A stretch of DNA of 64,000 nucleotides from Aporhodopirellula rubra. GTDB taxonomy: Bacteria > Planctomycetota > Planctomycetia > Pirellulales > Pirellulaceae. How positions within the stretch are numbered: position 1 is the first letter of the stretch; the number at the start of each line of letters is the position of its first letter. A model generated the notes under the pieces. The model saw only the letters and a list, made by a program, of their open reading frames with translations, did not search any database and was not told the DNA's origin. Position numbers and translations under genes: made by a program. Positions 27,182 through 37,029 of this stretch are shown piece by piece. The DNA lies in NCBI RefSeq assembly GCF_014192335.1, contig NZ_JACHXU010000009.1:1-64000 (forward strand), written 5' to 3'.

Positions 27182-28198
27182 ATGTCACACTCTACTTCTC
27201 ATCGAACGCCCTTTGACATTGCTCGCCGAGCTCTCTGGTACGTCGGCAAATTTCATACGCCGCCGTCTCCCAACGTGTACAAAGTCTGGTATCGATACGT
27301 AGAGGGCATCGTTACGGTCGTTGCGAACCTGGACTACGCCGTTCACGATGCTAAGGCCGTCAGTGTCGAAAAGCTGGAAGAGATTCATCAGCAATACTGC
27401 GTCGATCCTGACGGCGCGAATGATGAAACGAGCGATCACTTGGCGAAGCAATTGGCATCATTGCAGTCAGCCATCGCAACTCAGTTGGTTGCAGGGACTC
27501 AATTCCGCGCCGACCTGGACGAAGCCTGTGAACCGCTGAAAGACGAATCACCTACGAACTCCACAGTCGTCTCGTGCGCGCATAAAATATTGGCGAGCAA
27601 TGGCGCCATGCAACAACGCGTGCAAATCCTCAGCGAGCAGCTCGAAGCATCCGAGGCGGAGGTGCGAGCACTGCAGGAAGAAATCGCGGAGTCACGAAAA
27701 ACATTGACCACCGACACGTTAACGGGCCTAGGCAACCGACGGCATTTTGATCTCGACATTCATCGTGCCTTGTCGCTCGCGGGCGCGGAAGCATTTTATT
27801 CATTCTTGCTACTGATTGACCTCGATCACTTCAAACAAGTTAACGACACCTTCGGCCATAAGTGCGGTGACGAAGTAATCCGGTACGTCGCTACACATCT
27901 TACCGAACTCTGCCCTGACGCTCCGATCTCGCGTCTCGGTGGCGATGAATTCGCGATCATCTTGTTCACCGACAATCATCAGAAAGCCACACGGGTCGCG
28001 TCGAACATACGTCAGTCATTCGCCTCGACGCCGTTGAAACTGAGCGCTGGCTCTGTCGAACTCGGAAACGTTGAGCTATCGATCGGTGGCGCGAGACTCC
28101 GATCAGACGACGACGCAAAGACCTGGTTCATCCGCGCCGATAAATTACTCTATCAAGCAAAAAAAGCGGGTCGTAACAGCGTAGTGCTTGAGGATTAA
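27182..28198 (+). CDS. Diguanylate cyclase (GGDEF) with helical N-terminus
   Basis: The 338-residue soluble protein has a helical N-terminal region of about 170 residues (ending in a coiled coil, LSEQLEASEAEVRALQEEIAES) and a C-terminal GGDEF domain that makes cyclic di-GMP from two GTP. The active site is intact (SRLGGDEFAI), with DTLTGLGNRRHFD at its start and DLDHFKQVNDTFGHKCGD for the metal and GTP. The RxxD inhibitory site normally just upstream of GGDEF is absent (CPDAPISRLGG), so product feedback is unlikely. There is no membrane segment. The N-terminal part resembles that of other cytoplasmic cyclases of the DGC-coiled-coil type. Confidence 0.92.
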   Translation: MSHSTSHRTPFDIARRALWYVGKFHTPPSPNVYKVWYRYVEGIVTVVANLDYAVHDAKAVSVEKLEEIHQQYCVDPDGANDETSDHLAKQLASLQSAIATQLVAGTQFRADLDEACEPLKDESPTNSTVVSCAHKILASNGAMQQRVQILSEQLEASEAEVRALQEEIAESRKTLTTDTLTGLGNRRHFDLDIHRALSLAGAEAFYSFLLLIDLDHFKQVNDTFGHKCGDEVIRYVATHLTELCPDAPISRLGGDEFAIILFTDNHQKATRVASNIRQSFASTPLKLSAGSVELGNVELSIGGARLRSDDDAKTWFIRADKLLYQAKKAGRNSVVLED

Positions 28199-28269
28199 CC
28201 AGCGAAGTAGACACAGCTTTCCTCGGTTCACACCCTCATGACGCATCACAGGGCGATTGCACGTCTTCG

Positions 28270-28700
28270 CTCCAACGGCAACCTTAGCTCCTTAGTTGGA
28301 CGGATGCCGTTTATCGAACAACAGGCATCTTGGGAACAAGTTTCCAACCCACATGGAGGTGAAAACGCGATGGGGCCATCCCCCCAATTGAACCGCGGTT
28401 CGTGCGTTCCTTGGAACACAAGCGTCACTGCGTTGCTTTAGCCCCAGTGCCCCGGCAGGAGCCTCTCTTCGCAAGAACGCATCAACTACACCGCTAGCCC
28501 AGGCGATCGCATTGATCTTCAGATGTACGTTAAGGTGTATTGGGACGGCACATAAAACTCCGAATATGCTGCACGAACACGAGCGATATTCCAAGGTGTC
28601 TTAGGTCAATACGCAGCCAACAAATTCCGTGACATTCTCGACGGATTGCCGAACACAATCAGAACACCGTCTCGATCGATGACGAGACCAGTAAGCCTGG
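28270..28700 (+). pseudogene. Decayed DUF1559 (prepilin-like) gene
   Basis: Pieces of a DUF1559 protein are visible in shifting frames. LSSLVGRMPFIEQQASWEQV matches the segment LSALVGLTPFFEQQALWEQI of the intact gene at 47497-48813. Next come a YTAS-PGDRID piece and, after a stop, GVLGQYAANKFRDILDGLPN, which matches the conserved FRDxxDGxSNT signature. The N-terminal prepilin segment and the C-terminal half are gone. It lies between the GGDEF gene and the GH16 gene and is a dead family copy, since planctomycetes carry many DUF1559 paralogues. Confidence 0.7.
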
Positions 28701-28820
28701 ACCTCAGTTGACGGCCGAAGGAATTCAAGAAATGAACAAGCGGCCAGCCGCGACTCCCCCAGATTGATTCGCGACAATACAGAATCTCTTGTTCCCTGAA
28801 TTTCGAGGACCAAAATCATC

Positions 28821-30296
28821 ATGCAGCAAACCACCCCCAGCCCCCATGTTGCCACCGTAATACCGCAACGAAACACTTCTCTTTTCGCGGCATCTCTCGG
28901 CAGATGGATTCGTTTTCTGCTGATGATTTTGGTGGGCCTGCCATTTGCGTCTTCCCAATCCATTCGTATTTCCAAGCACGACGACTCGCTCGTTGGTGGG
29001 CAACCGTCATCGGTTACCGTCGATTTTGAATCCCCCAACGAAGGAATCATTCAGCTTCAATTGTTCACGACGGACTGGAAAAAGAAATCGGAAGCCGCTG
29101 TGAACGCCCCTGCAGGCTCAGGAACAAAAACACTCCAAGTCACCGTTCCATCGGATGCCAACATCGATGCGAGCTACCTATGGCAAGTCGTGCTGTACTC
29201 ACGCGATTGGAAAAAGCTCTCAGAAGCCACGGTAACCAAAATTCATGTCACGGGCGTCTCTGCGAAAGATAGCGAGCCCACAACCGAGCCGAAGGAAGGT
29301 ACGAACGAAGTGTCCAAGGAGGACGCTCCGGCATCAGTCACCGTGACCCCAAATGGATTTGCCATCGGAATCCCCGTGGGAAACAACGCATGGGTTCCAC
29401 CGGGCGATTGGCAATTAGATTGGGCGGATGAATTCAGCGGTAATGGTCAGCCGAAAGGGTGGTATCCGTTGCTTGGCTACGCCCCGGACTCATTCAAGCG
29501 AAACGCGGCAAAAGGAATTCGGTGGAGCGGCTCAACCGCCGATTCCGCTTGGATGTACAGCACCAAGTCTGGGAACCATGTTCTCAACGGTGAAGGGCAA
29601 CTGGTGCTCCGGATCGTATGCGATAAAACACAAACCAACGAACATGGCCCCAAGGTCAACGCGGCTTACCTGCTCAGTGGATATCCCGAGCGATGGGACA
29701 GCACCGAACCAAACAACGTCAAATGGGGCGGACGATTCTTTAGTCCCGCCGACGGTCCGTTGTACATTTGTGCGAGCGTTCGCACGGACGAGGTGCTGGG
29801 GTATTCAACCTGGTTCGCATTTTGGTTGTTTTCGGAAACCCGCGCCTACAACGGTAACCCCGCGGACGGGACCGAAGTCGACATCATCGAAATAGCCAAG
29901 GGCGCACCGCAGTACATGTCACAGAGCTTCATCGTGGCAAACCACTGGAAAAAAATCTCAGGATCGGAATCCAAACAGTTCAACTCGGCATCACGCCCTC
30001 GTCCGACCGAGTACGTCGACGTCAACGACGATCAATTCCACGCGTACGGGATTGAATGGTCGAAGGATTCGATGAAGTGCTACGTCGACGGAAAACTTTA
30101 TTACACATTCACCGAAAACATTCCGACCGATCCCGTCGACATGATGCTTCTTCTGACAATGGATTTTAAGCCGAACGCCTGGGATCCCAACCAGGGCGAT
30201 GGGCGGACCGAAGGCCCATTCGTCTCCGACACGGCACAATCTCGAGAAATGTCACGAGCACTTGTCGATTACGTACGTGTATTCCGGAAACAATGA
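28821..30296 (+). CDS. Secreted GH16 family glycoside hydrolase
   Basis: This is a 491-residue exported enzyme: signal region about 1-45 (FLLMILVGLPFASS), an N-terminal beta domain (about 50-140, with repeated DWKK(K/L)SEA motifs), and a GH16 catalytic domain (about 190-490). The active site GTEVDIIEIA contains the ExDxxE motif (nucleophile, helper Asp and acid-base). WFAFWLFSE and YGIEWSKDSMKCYVDG are typical strands. The bulged motif is the kind found in agarases, porphyranases and carrageenases of marine bacteria, so an algal galactan is a plausible substrate. It stands alone next to a dead DUF1559 gene. Confidence 0.88.
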   Translation: MQQTTPSPHVATVIPQRNTSLFAASLGRWIRFLLMILVGLPFASSQSIRISKHDDSLVGGQPSSVTVDFESPNEGIIQLQLFTTDWKKKSEAAVNAPAGSGTKTLQVTVPSDANIDASYLWQVVLYSRDWKKLSEATVTKIHVTGVSAKDSEPTTEPKEGTNEVSKEDAPASVTVTPNGFAIGIPVGNNAWVPPGDWQLDWADEFSGNGQPKGWYPLLGYAPDSFKRNAAKGIRWSGSTADSAWMYSTKSGNHVLNGEGQLVLRIVCDKTQTNEHGPKVNAAYLLSGYPERWDSTEPNNVKWGGRFFSPADGPLYICASVRTDEVLGYSTWFAFWLFSETRAYNGNPADGTEVDIIEIAKGAPQYMSQSFIVANHWKKISGSESKQFNSASRPRPTEYVDVNDDQFHAYGIEWSKDSMKCYVDGKLYYTFTENIPTDPVDMMLLLTMDFKPNAWDPNQGDGRTEGPFVSDTAQSREMSRALVDYVRVFRKQ

Positions 30297-30414
30297 TCTC
30301 GATCGCATCGTTGATGCAGACGCACATTAATGCGTTGGCGCTGACTCGGTGTTAGAGCACCGTGATGATCGCGACCTAAATCGTCGTCGGTTGATCGCCC
30401 TATTCGGAAGGACG

Positions 30415-32409
30415 TCATGAGTCATTCGTAACGCTTCCTGTCGTGGGTAAGTAAATATGAAAGACCGTCCCTTCGTTGACCTCACTTTCAACCTCGACGC
30501 CACCTCCCATATGGGTGACGTCCGCGAACACGGTTGACAAACCGAGCCCGGTCCCCTGACCAATCGGTTTGGTTGTAAAGAACGGTTCAAAAATGCGTTT
30601 TTGGATTTCAGATGTCATTCCACAACCTGTGTCAGCAATGCTCATCTTTACAAAACAACCGGAGCTCGCCTGTTCAAATGAAGACACCCGGCTTTCATCG
30701 AGCTGTTCGCATGTCGTGTGCACCGACAACGTTCCCCCGTCGGGCATCGCATCGCCGGCATTCCTGGCGAGGTTGATGATTGCCTGTTCGACCTTACCGC
30801 GGTCGGCTTTGCCGGATGGCAATTCAGGATCGAGTTGAAAATCCAATGTGATCCTGTCCGTGACCATTTGCTGGATAATCCGGTCCAAACCACGAATAAC
30901 CGTATTGATGTCGATTGGTGAGACATCGGGCGCTTTCTGTCTCGAAAAAGTGAGTAACTGTTTCGTCAGATTTGCACCCCGACGACCACAACTCCTCACA
31001 TCTTCCAATGCCAGTTGGATTTCAGGTGGCAACGTGCCCGGCTTTTCATTGAGCAACACGTCAACGTTACAGAGGATCCCGCAAAGCAAATTATTGAACT
31101 CGTGCGCGACTCCGGCCGCCAATTGTCCAATGGCTTCCATCTTTTGCGTGTGACGTAATTTTTGTTCCAAGACCTTTCGTTCGGACATGTCATATTCGGT
31201 CGTAAAGATCAGCGGAGGTTCACCCTCAACGTCAATCCGGTTTGCGTGGACACCAACCGGAAAGAACGAACCGTCCTTACGGACGTGCGTGTTTTCTACA
31301 TAGAAAGGTTTGCCGGTCATGATTTGCCGCGTTCGCTGCTTGACCAACCGCCTACCTTCGGCGTCATCAATGTCGGCGACCGGTCTGCCGACGAATTCCT
31401 CACGAGTGTATCCGTGCATCGTGTACGCCGACTGACTCGCGTCGATGATGATCGGAATTCCGTCCTCGGTGTTCGGATCCAAGATCATGCAATAGTCGCC
31501 GGCCTGTTCAAAGAGCGCACGAAAACGCTTGGCGCTCGACTGCAACTTCTCTTCGGCGACCTTGCGTTCGGTGATATCTTGGGCCGTACCAAAGAGCCCC
31601 ACGGCGTTGCCGTTTTCGTCTCGAAATATTTCTGCTTCGTTGCGAATCCAAACGACAACGCCGTCCGGCCGCAAAGCCCGGTGCTCACAATCGAACCAGT
31701 CGCCACTTTCCACCGCCTGCGATAGCGCATTGGACCAGAGCTCGAAATCCTCTGGATAGATAAGAGATTTGGCAACCTCAAACGAGGGTACCGTCTCGTC
31801 AGGATCGACACCAAAGATGCGATACGTTTCATCCGACCAAGTCACGACGCCGGAGCTGACTTCCCAGGAGAAACTGCCCAACTTGGCAATGTGCTGCGCT
31901 CGAGCGAGGTCCGCTTGGATACGACGGAGTGAATCGTTTGACGTCTTCAGTTCCTGAGTTCGTTGTGCCACGGCCTCTTCGAGATCATGCGCCCTTTGCA
32001 CGAGGTGCCGATGGATGGCGCGACGCACGTGCCGGACGAGTTCTTCGGGATCTCCCGCTTTTTCCACATAGGCGAATGCCCCCCAATTTATCGCTTCCTT
32101 AGCCGACTCATACGAGCTGAAACCGGTGTGAATAATCAATGGAATCACGTCCGAAAAGTCGCTCAGCCTTTCGAGCAATGTCATTTCGTCGAGATCAGGC
32201 AACCGAAGATCAACAACCGCAACATCAACGTCGCCCCAATCCAACCGTTCGAGTGCTTCCGACGCGGTACCACAGACAACGACGTCAAAGTCTTCTGCTT
32301 CGAGAATCACAGCGACCGTGTCTCGTAAGTCTTCTTCGTCGTCCAAGAGAAGAACACGCGGTCGGTGATGTACGTTCGCCGATTCACTCACTGACGACCC
32401 CCGTGACAT
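30415..32409 (-). CDS. Hybrid REC-PAS-PAS histidine kinase
   Basis: This soluble kinase of about 664 residues starts with a receiver domain (about 15-135, phospho-Asp in VAVVDLRLPD, Lys in YVEKAG). A coiled coil and two PAS domains follow (ending GTAQDITERK and TTEYDMSERK), then HisKA (GVAHEFNNLL, phospho-His) and HATPase (NLARNAGDAM, DTGCGMT, FEPFFTTK, GTGLGLS). All kinase boxes are intact. A GTG at 32490 would add 27 residues and overlap the upstream double-REC gene; ATG 32409 leaves a 52-base gap and is preferred. The neighbours suggest a phosphorelay: the double-REC protein upstream could pass or take phosphate. Confidence 0.9.
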   Translation of the reverse strand: MSRGSSVSESANVHHRPRVLLLDDEEDLRDTVAVILEAEDFDVVVCGTASEALERLDWGDVDVAVVDLRLPDLDEMTLLERLSDFSDVIPLIIHTGFSSYESAKEAINWGAFAYVEKAGDPEELVRHVRRAIHRHLVQRAHDLEEAVAQRTQELKTSNDSLRRIQADLARAQHIAKLGSFSWEVSSGVVTWSDETYRIFGVDPDETVPSFEVAKSLIYPEDFELWSNALSQAVESGDWFDCEHRALRPDGVVVWIRNEAEIFRDENGNAVGLFGTAQDITERKVAEEKLQSSAKRFRALFEQAGDYCMILDPNTEDGIPIIIDASQSAYTMHGYTREEFVGRPVADIDDAEGRRLVKQRTRQIMTGKPFYVENTHVRKDGSFFPVGVHANRIDVEGEPPLIFTTEYDMSERKVLEQKLRHTQKMEAIGQLAAGVAHEFNNLLCGILCNVDVLLNEKPGTLPPEIQLALEDVRSCGRRGANLTKQLLTFSRQKAPDVSPIDINTVIRGLDRIIQQMVTDRITLDFQLDPELPSGKADRGKVEQAIINLARNAGDAMPDGGTLSVHTTCEQLDESRVSSFEQASSGCFVKMSIADTGCGMTSEIQKRIFEPFFTTKPIGQGTGLGLSTVFADVTHMGGGVEVESEVNEGTVFHIYLPTTGSVTNDS

Positions 32410-32461
32410 GATCGGTGCGAAGCATCGATGGCGCGGTGTGACGAAACGGGCTTCGACGTGT

Positions 32462-33241
32462 TCATACCGTATCCGGTTTACGTTGGTCACCGGACATCCT
32501 CCGTCCGATCAGACGCTGCAGCATGGTGAGAACGTGGTCAATATCGAGTGGTTTTCTAACAAACGTGTACGCATTTCGCTCAACAGCGGCTCGGGCGAGT
32601 GCCTCCAGTTCTTTATCTAATCCTGCAATCATGATGACCACGGAATTGCGTGATCTTTTCCTGATCTCCAAATAAAGTTCGAGTCCATTCATCGCAGGAA
32701 GTGCGACGTCAATGAAGATCAGTTCGAAACGAATCTGTTGCACCAACTCCACCGCACGATCCGGAGAATCGACCACCGTAACACGATAACCATGTTGCCT
32801 GAGTTGCTGATTCAGTAAAGACGAAGTGCGTTCTTCACTTTCGACGACCAAAATCGCAATGTCGGTGGCATCGTGAATCAGCCCGATCACCTTGTCGAGA
32901 TCGAGCGGTTTGGGCAGAAACGCTACCGCCCCATCATCCAACGCTGCCTCCTTCATTTCGTCAGTGCAGTACGCGCTCATCAAGATGACACGAAGGCCTG
33001 TCTGATGACACCGAATTCGGCGAAACGTTTCGACGCCATCAATCCCCGGCATGCGAACATCCATCAGTACGACGTCGAAACGTTCTTGACTGCAACGCTC
33101 GACCGCCTCTTCCCCTGTAGACGCCGTAACGACCTGATATCCCTCCGCCTCGAGAATAGCCGCCAGGGTTTCTCGCATGCTTTCCTCGTCGTCAACGACG
33201 AGAATTTTTGAGGTCGTTCCTTCAGTTAGTTCAGTAGTCAT
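32462..33241 (-). CDS. Tandem receiver-domain response regulator
   Basis: The 259-residue protein consists of two REC domains (about 12-128 and 130-245) and no output domain. The first has ILVVDDEESM, Asp in VVLMDVRMPGIDG and Lys in FLPKPLD. The second lacks the usual acidic pair start (ILVVESEERT) but keeps Asp in LIFIDVALPAMNG and Lys in FVRKPLD. It is likely a phosphate relay or sink between the two kinases that flank it on the same strand (hybrid kinase downstream, multi-PAS kinase upstream). The 183-base gap to the upstream kinase gene shows no clear terminator. Confidence 0.9.
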   Translation of the reverse strand: MTTELTEGTTSKILVVDDEESMRETLAAILEAEGYQVVTASTGEEAVERCSQERFDVVLMDVRMPGIDGVETFRRIRCHQTGLRVILMSAYCTDEMKEAALDDGAVAFLPKPLDLDKVIGLIHDATDIAILVVESEERTSSLLNQQLRQHGYRVTVVDSPDRAVELVQQIRFELIFIDVALPAMNGLELYLEIRKRSRNSVVIMIAGLDKELEALARAAVERNAYTFVRKPLDIDHVLTMLQRLIGRRMSGDQRKPDTV

Positions 33242-33424
33242 AGTGGTTTCCTTTCTTGATGCAGCGACAACCGAAAGACAAATGATCCGTGAACACAGTT
33301 CAGAGGTTGATGAAAAACGAAAGCGTGTTGATGAATCTTCCCGAGACTTGCAAAGACAATGACTACGCTTTCCTCGATCTATCGCATGTCAACAATGTGA
33401 ATCAGTGATGCAGTTCCGTGTGAG

Positions 33425-36400
33425 TTACGACAATAAGTTTACCTCAGCACGTCCGGTTTGGTCCGGTTGCCGAGGAAGTGAAATTTGAAAGGCGGCTCCA
33501 CTCCCATCCCCCTCAACGACGGCAATGGTCCCGCCGTGTCGTTCGATGATTTGGCGACAAATCGACAGTCCTAGTCCAGTGCCCGTCGTCTTGGATGTCA
33601 CGAGCGGTTCGAACAATGTGTCACGCACATCCGCATCGATTCCAGGTCCGTTATCACGAAAAACGATTATGTCGTCGGCGTCGTTCCGCGTTGCTTCGAT
33701 GATCAATTCGCCATTGCCGCCCATCGCCTGTACTGCGTTGCGGATCAGGTTTGCAGCAACCTGTTTGAATTGTCCTGCGTCGACAAAAAACAAGAAGGGA
33801 TCTGGCGTCGTCACGACCCTGCAACGAACGTCGCCCATGTCTTCCACTTGTTTCAAGGTCTCATTTACCGCCCGATGCAGGTCGACACCCGATGTCACGG
33901 GGGCTTTCGATCGTGTCATTTCCAAAAGGTTATTGATGATTCGGTCGGCTCGCGTCGTCTGTCGATCGATCACATCGAGAAACCGTATCGTTTTGTCTTC
34001 TTCCTTCAATCCGTGTCTCTTCAAAAAGTAGGCGGCGTTCCGGACCGCACTCAACGGATTCCGCAACTCGTGAGCGATACTACCGGATAATTGGCCGATC
34101 GCCGCCAGCCGGGTTTTGCGCACCAGGCGTTCGCGAGTTCTCTCCAACTCTTCCTCAACTCGCCTTTTCGCCTCGTCCTGCTGTTTCAAAAGTTGCTGCT
34201 GCGTCTCCCTGTATCTCTCTTCGGACCTTCGTCGTTCGACAATTTCACCAATCAAACGTGCAGAACTCGCAGCCCGCTCTTTCGCCATTTCGATGATGTA
34301 CTTGGGGCGTGGCTCATAAGTGGACGCAGCTCGACGCAGCGAGTCGACATCGACCCCCAGCGTTTCGGTGATGGTTTCGAGAACCGACGGGTCGGTGGTC
34401 GGTGTTCCGTAACCAACACTAATCGCGCCGACCACACTCCCTCCCGCACGGATTGGCACCGCATAGACACGACTCCCACAGCCGCAAATGCTATCGACCG
34501 GCTGTCCGGATTCTATCGAGGGCGCGGCAGTGCAGTTCCAGCAGTCCTCGTGAAAATTCCATCTCCCACTGCGAATTGCCTCGGCGTTATCTCGCGTTCC
34601 ACATCCCTCGCGAGATTTTTCGTCAATCAAACGAACCCAATCCGACCGCAGAACCCGAAACGCATAATCACCATTGACTTCATACACGGCAACTGACGTC
34701 CCCAACAGCGCCATCAGGTCGGCCGCGATATCACGGAGCGTCTCTTTTCCGACCGAATCGGCAATCGTGCGTTCGGTATTCAATTCGGTGAGATCACCAT
34801 AGGGCGGAAATCGTTCCGACTCAGACGCATCGGTCGGAGCCGATTTAGTGAGCAACCATTCGATACGGTGCAGTTCTTCTTCGGCCTTCCTGAGTTCGGT
34901 GACATCTTGGACAACCCCAAACATTCTCAGCGGCTCGCCTGCCTCACTGAAATACGCTTCACCTCGGCCCGATACCCAACGCATTTCACCGTCCTGACGC
35001 ATCGCTCGATACTCAAATTCGGCTTTCCCGTTGTTGGCTAGAATCTGATACACGTCATCGATGGTAGGTCGGTCTTCCGCGACGACAAACTCCAAAAAGG
35101 ATTCATAAGTAACGTCAACTGAATTCGGCTCCAGTCCAAAAATGCGATAGACTTCGTCGGACCAGTCAAATTGGTTTGTTCGAACATCCAGATCCCAGTT
35201 GCCCAGGTGCGCCACCTTCTGGGCTTCTTTGAGCCTGCGTTCGCTTCGGCGAAGCTCGACTTCGGTTTGCTTTCGCTCAGTGATATCCTGAGCCATTCCA
35301 ACCAGTTTGACCGCCGTCCCGCTTTTGTCTCGAAGGACTTCCGCCACACTGTGAATCCATGCGATAGTTCCATTGGGCCGCACGATACGATAGTCATATT
35401 CAAACGGCTCGAAGCTACGGAGGATCATTTCATCAAAATGGCGTTTCCACTGACCAACCTCTTCGGGATGAATCAGGGAAAACAGCAGATCGAGCGTGGG
35501 CTCTTGAGGCGGAACCCCGAAGACATCAAACATGTTCGCCGACCAAATGACCCGATTGGTAGCGATCTCTCGCTCCCAACTGCCCGCTTTTCCAATGTGT
35601 TCGGCGTGCTCCCGCAAACGCTGGCTCGTGCTTAACTTACTCAGTGTGTGCCAACGTTCCTCTGCGACCTTTGCTAATTCTTGTTCAGCCTTTTTTTGGG
35701 CCGTCACCTCAACAATCTGAACCACGTAACCGGTCGTCTCCCCTTTGATTCTTAGCGGGATCACGTACATATCGAGATGGATGACGCCAGTTCGGCTGGT
35801 CTTAAATTGAATGGGAGTATTTGAATAATCAAAATTGAAGGAGGCCGAAACAACGACCGCTTCGCCTCGCCGGAGAGCCTCCCTGTTTTCGGATGACAGA
35901 TTGGGATCATCCCAAAAATTGAAACCATCGAGCTGACTCGTGTCGTCGACTCCAAACAGATCCAATGTCTTTTGATTTGCCGAGAGCAGACAACCACGCA
36001 AATCGTATAACTGAATCGCCAGTGGCGACTGTTCATAGAGCCCCCTGAATTTTTCTTCACTTTCGACAAGCCGTTTTTCAGCCTTTTTCTGCTCCGTGAT
36101 ATCCCATGTCGTGAGATACACCTTTCGCAATGAGTCTCCATACCCTGGGACAACAGCACATTTCACGTAAATGTCGATATCGTGACCGCGAAGTGTCTTC
36201 GCCATTGCCTCGCATTCAAAAACGAACTGCCCATTGGCGATGGCGATCAATCGCTCTCGAACAGCTTTGTAAGATGCCTCAGTGAATGTCGAGCTCAAAT
36301 TGGCCAGCAATTCCTCTTTGGAATTCGCCTCAAACAGTCGCAATGCCGCAACGTTGACATCAGTTACCTTTATCAATTGGGCACACGCAACAACCTCGCT

Positions 36401-36751
36401 CGGATTGATCTCAAAGTATGACCTGAAATCGGCGATCCCATCTGCGACGAGCCCCATGATGTACGCCTTGACTTCGGAAAAGTCCTCTTCCCATAACGGC
36501 ACTGGGGAATTCTCAAAGAGCGATTGGTAATGCTCTTGGTTTTGAGATTGGGTGATGATGGACGCTTCCACACCCTCACTGACCACCCCCGATACGTCGG
36601 CTCCGGTCACCGTGTTGCCATCGACCGCCTGCCGACCGAGCGACTGGATGATTCGCTCTTTTTCTGCCAAACGAGTGCGCAGCACTTCTATTTCGGCACG
36701 CATCTGCTCGGTTCGTAAATGTCCGGCCGATGAGGCGTGTTCGCTTGTCAT
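33425..36751 (-). CDS. Large multi-PAS histidine kinase with Cys-rich sensor domain
   Basis: This soluble kinase has about 1108 residues. A coiled-coil start is followed by four PAS domains (ends at TTWDITEQKKAE, QIVEVTAQKKAE, GMAQDITERKQTE and VVQDVTELRKAEE). A Cys-rich GAF/PocR-like domain follows (about residues 695-840: REGCGTRDN, HEDCWNCTA, SICGCGSRVYAVPIRAGG). Then come a coiled coil, HisKA (GSIAHELRNPLS) and HATPase (NLIRNAVQAM, DNGPGID, GTGLGLS). The Cys cluster may sense a metal, redox state or ligand. ATG 36751 is chosen; TTG 36766 and GTG 36757 lie just upstream. It heads a run with the double-REC and hybrid kinase genes. Confidence 0.9.
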   Translation of the reverse strand: MTSEHASSAGHLRTEQMRAEIEVLRTRLAEKERIIQSLGRQAVDGNTVTGADVSGVVSEGVEASIITQSQNQEHYQSLFENSPVPLWEEDFSEVKAYIMGLVADGIADFRSYFEINPSEVVACAQLIKVTDVNVAALRLFEANSKEELLANLSSTFTEASYKAVRERLIAIANGQFVFECEAMAKTLRGHDIDIYVKCAVVPGYGDSLRKVYLTTWDITEQKKAEKRLVESEEKFRGLYEQSPLAIQLYDLRGCLLSANQKTLDLFGVDDTSQLDGFNFWDDPNLSSENREALRRGEAVVVSASFNFDYSNTPIQFKTSRTGVIHLDMYVIPLRIKGETTGYVVQIVEVTAQKKAEQELAKVAEERWHTLSKLSTSQRLREHAEHIGKAGSWEREIATNRVIWSANMFDVFGVPPQEPTLDLLFSLIHPEEVGQWKRHFDEMILRSFEPFEYDYRIVRPNGTIAWIHSVAEVLRDKSGTAVKLVGMAQDITERKQTEVELRRSERRLKEAQKVAHLGNWDLDVRTNQFDWSDEVYRIFGLEPNSVDVTYESFLEFVVAEDRPTIDDVYQILANNGKAEFEYRAMRQDGEMRWVSGRGEAYFSEAGEPLRMFGVVQDVTELRKAEEELHRIEWLLTKSAPTDASESERFPPYGDLTELNTERTIADSVGKETLRDIAADLMALLGTSVAVYEVNGDYAFRVLRSDWVRLIDEKSREGCGTRDNAEAIRSGRWNFHEDCWNCTAAPSIESGQPVDSICGCGSRVYAVPIRAGGSVVGAISVGYGTPTTDPSVLETITETLGVDVDSLRRAASTYEPRPKYIIEMAKERAASSARLIGEIVERRRSEERYRETQQQLLKQQDEAKRRVEEELERTRERLVRKTRLAAIGQLSGSIAHELRNPLSAVRNAAYFLKRHGLKEEDKTIRFLDVIDRQTTRADRIINNLLEMTRSKAPVTSGVDLHRAVNETLKQVEDMGDVRCRVVTTPDPFLFFVDAGQFKQVAANLIRNAVQAMGGNGELIIEATRNDADDIIVFRDNGPGIDADVRDTLFEPLVTSKTTGTGLGLSICRQIIERHGGTIAVVEGDGSGAAFQISLPRQPDQTGRAEVNLLS

Positions 36752-37029
36752 TGCCACACCACTCAATCAAATTCAGTTTGCCCAGAACTCCGCCCCCGTT
36801 GCGAAAAGTTGTCAATCTGATCGATAACGGATCAAGCGTGGAAAGTACCGCCTCTGCTCCCGAGACGATCGGATCCCGTTGCAATCAGTGAACACAGAAT
36901 CAGTGAATTGCAGAAACGGGATGAACCATCCCAGATCCTACCGTCTGGCCGAGTGGCTTCCAACCAGCGGTTCAGATTAAGCACGAACACATCAACATCG
37001 CACGCTCATTTGCAAGCCTACGGATCGAT

